A DNA stretch of 5,845 nt, from positions 1 through 5,845 of the forward strand of contig JAFSXH010000217.1 of NCBI GenBank assembly GCA_017444165.1, written 5' to 3'. This DNA comes from a bacterium (lineage in GTDB: Bacteria; Vulcanimicrobiota; Xenobia; Xenobiales; Xenobiaceae). Shown piece by piece: positions 5,726 to 5,845 of this stretch. Each line of letters opens with the position of its first letter. Position 1 is the stretch's first letter. The notes beneath the pieces are model-generated. The model had not been told where the DNA came from, did not search any database, and worked only from the letters and a program-made list of their open reading frames with translations. The position numbers were made by a program, and so were the translations under genes.

Positions 5726-5777
5726 CCTCTCGGAGCGAAGCGTAGAGCGGGAGGATCAACAAAAAGGTCACAACTGC
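5700..5777 (+). repeat. Long imperfect hairpin at the end of copy B
   Basis: The outer arms 5700-5715 and 5761-5777 pair over 16 positions (GCAGTTGTGAC then TTTTT against AAAAA then GTCACAACTGC) with one bulged G (5766). Inside, CCTCTCG (5726-5732) pairs with CGGGAGG (5748-5754) around a 15-base loop. The single irregular inner pair is a U.G wobble in a plus-strand transcript, which favours plus-strand RNA. No T-tract follows, so it is not a standard intrinsic terminator, though it could still protect or end the dnaX transcript. It may be a small mobile or REP-like repeat, or a structured RNA. Confidence 0.7.
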
Positions 5778-5796
5778 CACACATAAACACAACATC

Positions 5797-5842
5797 TCAG
5801 GCTTACAACGTACAAACTTCAGGCACAACACAACGTAAAAAC
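5797..5842 (+). repeat. Short degenerate direct repeat near right edge
   Basis: TCAGGC occurs at 5797-5802 and 5819-5824, each followed shortly by ACAACGTA-n-AAAC (5805-5817 and 5830-5842, one mismatch). The second unit carries three extra bases. No gene is seen in 5778-5845. Confidence 0.5.
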
Positions 5843-5845
5843 GAA

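Noticed and set aside
5700..5777. Rho-independent terminator of the dnaX unit
   Set aside because: No T-tract follows the hairpin on the plus strand, and its T5 is part of the stem, so it was listed as a structured repeat instead.
5499..5831. Small open frames over the repeat region on both strands (5499-5690 plus, 5610-5831 minus)
   Set aside because: They run through the heptamer array and the direct repeats, and their translations are repeat-driven with no recognisable domain.

Overview
The window reads as chromosomal DNA of a Gram-negative bacterium of moderate to low GC. It holds four protein genes and one repeat-rich non-coding end. The Gram-negative call rests on a membrane phosphoethanolamine transferase of the EptA/CptA type. 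A direct-charging glutaminyl-tRNA synthetase and a YheU-type (UPF0270) small protein, families best known from gammaproteobacteria, are also present. I cannot name a genus. The heptamer-type tandem repeat at the right end recalls short tandem repeats of cyanobacteria, but that is not enough for a taxonomic call.

Layout. (1) Positions 1-1442, minus strand: a phosphoethanolamine transferase gene cut by the left edge, with about 480 N-terminal residues present. It is visibly more AT-rich than glnS. (2) Positions 1443-1533: a short gap with a strong stem-loop followed by a T-tract on the minus strand, the likely glnS terminator. (3) Positions 1534-3243, minus strand: complete glnS. (4) Positions 3244-3356: a divergent control region between glnS and dnaX. 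It contains a good sigma-70 type promoter for dnaX, two adjacent palindromes, an overlapping extended -10 for glnS and a leader hairpin in front of the glnS ribosome binding site. (5) Positions 3357-5195, plus strand: complete dnaX, the clamp-loader tau subunit. (6) Positions 5185-5430, plus strand: a UPF0270/YheU-family gene overlapping the end of dnaX by 11 bases. (7) Positions 5431-5845: no convincing gene. This stretch holds two 83-base direct repeats, a tandem array of ACTCCNN heptamers between them, and a long imperfect hairpin.

The most interesting signal is in dnaX. Seven A residues sit in the canonical A AAA AAA slippery phase, and the -1 frame after them reads one codon and then TGA. 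This would give a 427-residue gamma-like product beside the 612-residue tau. The arrangement closely parallels E. coli dnaX (gamma about 431 residues, stop right after the slip). All tau-only sequence, including a duplicated EDLGW motif and the C-terminal polymerase-binding type domain, lies beyond the slip site.

Functionally, glnS (translation) and dnaX (replication) share a divergent promoter region, and the small YheU-like protein is probably translationally coupled to dnaX. The transferase reads in the same direction as glnS but is separated from it by the putative terminator.
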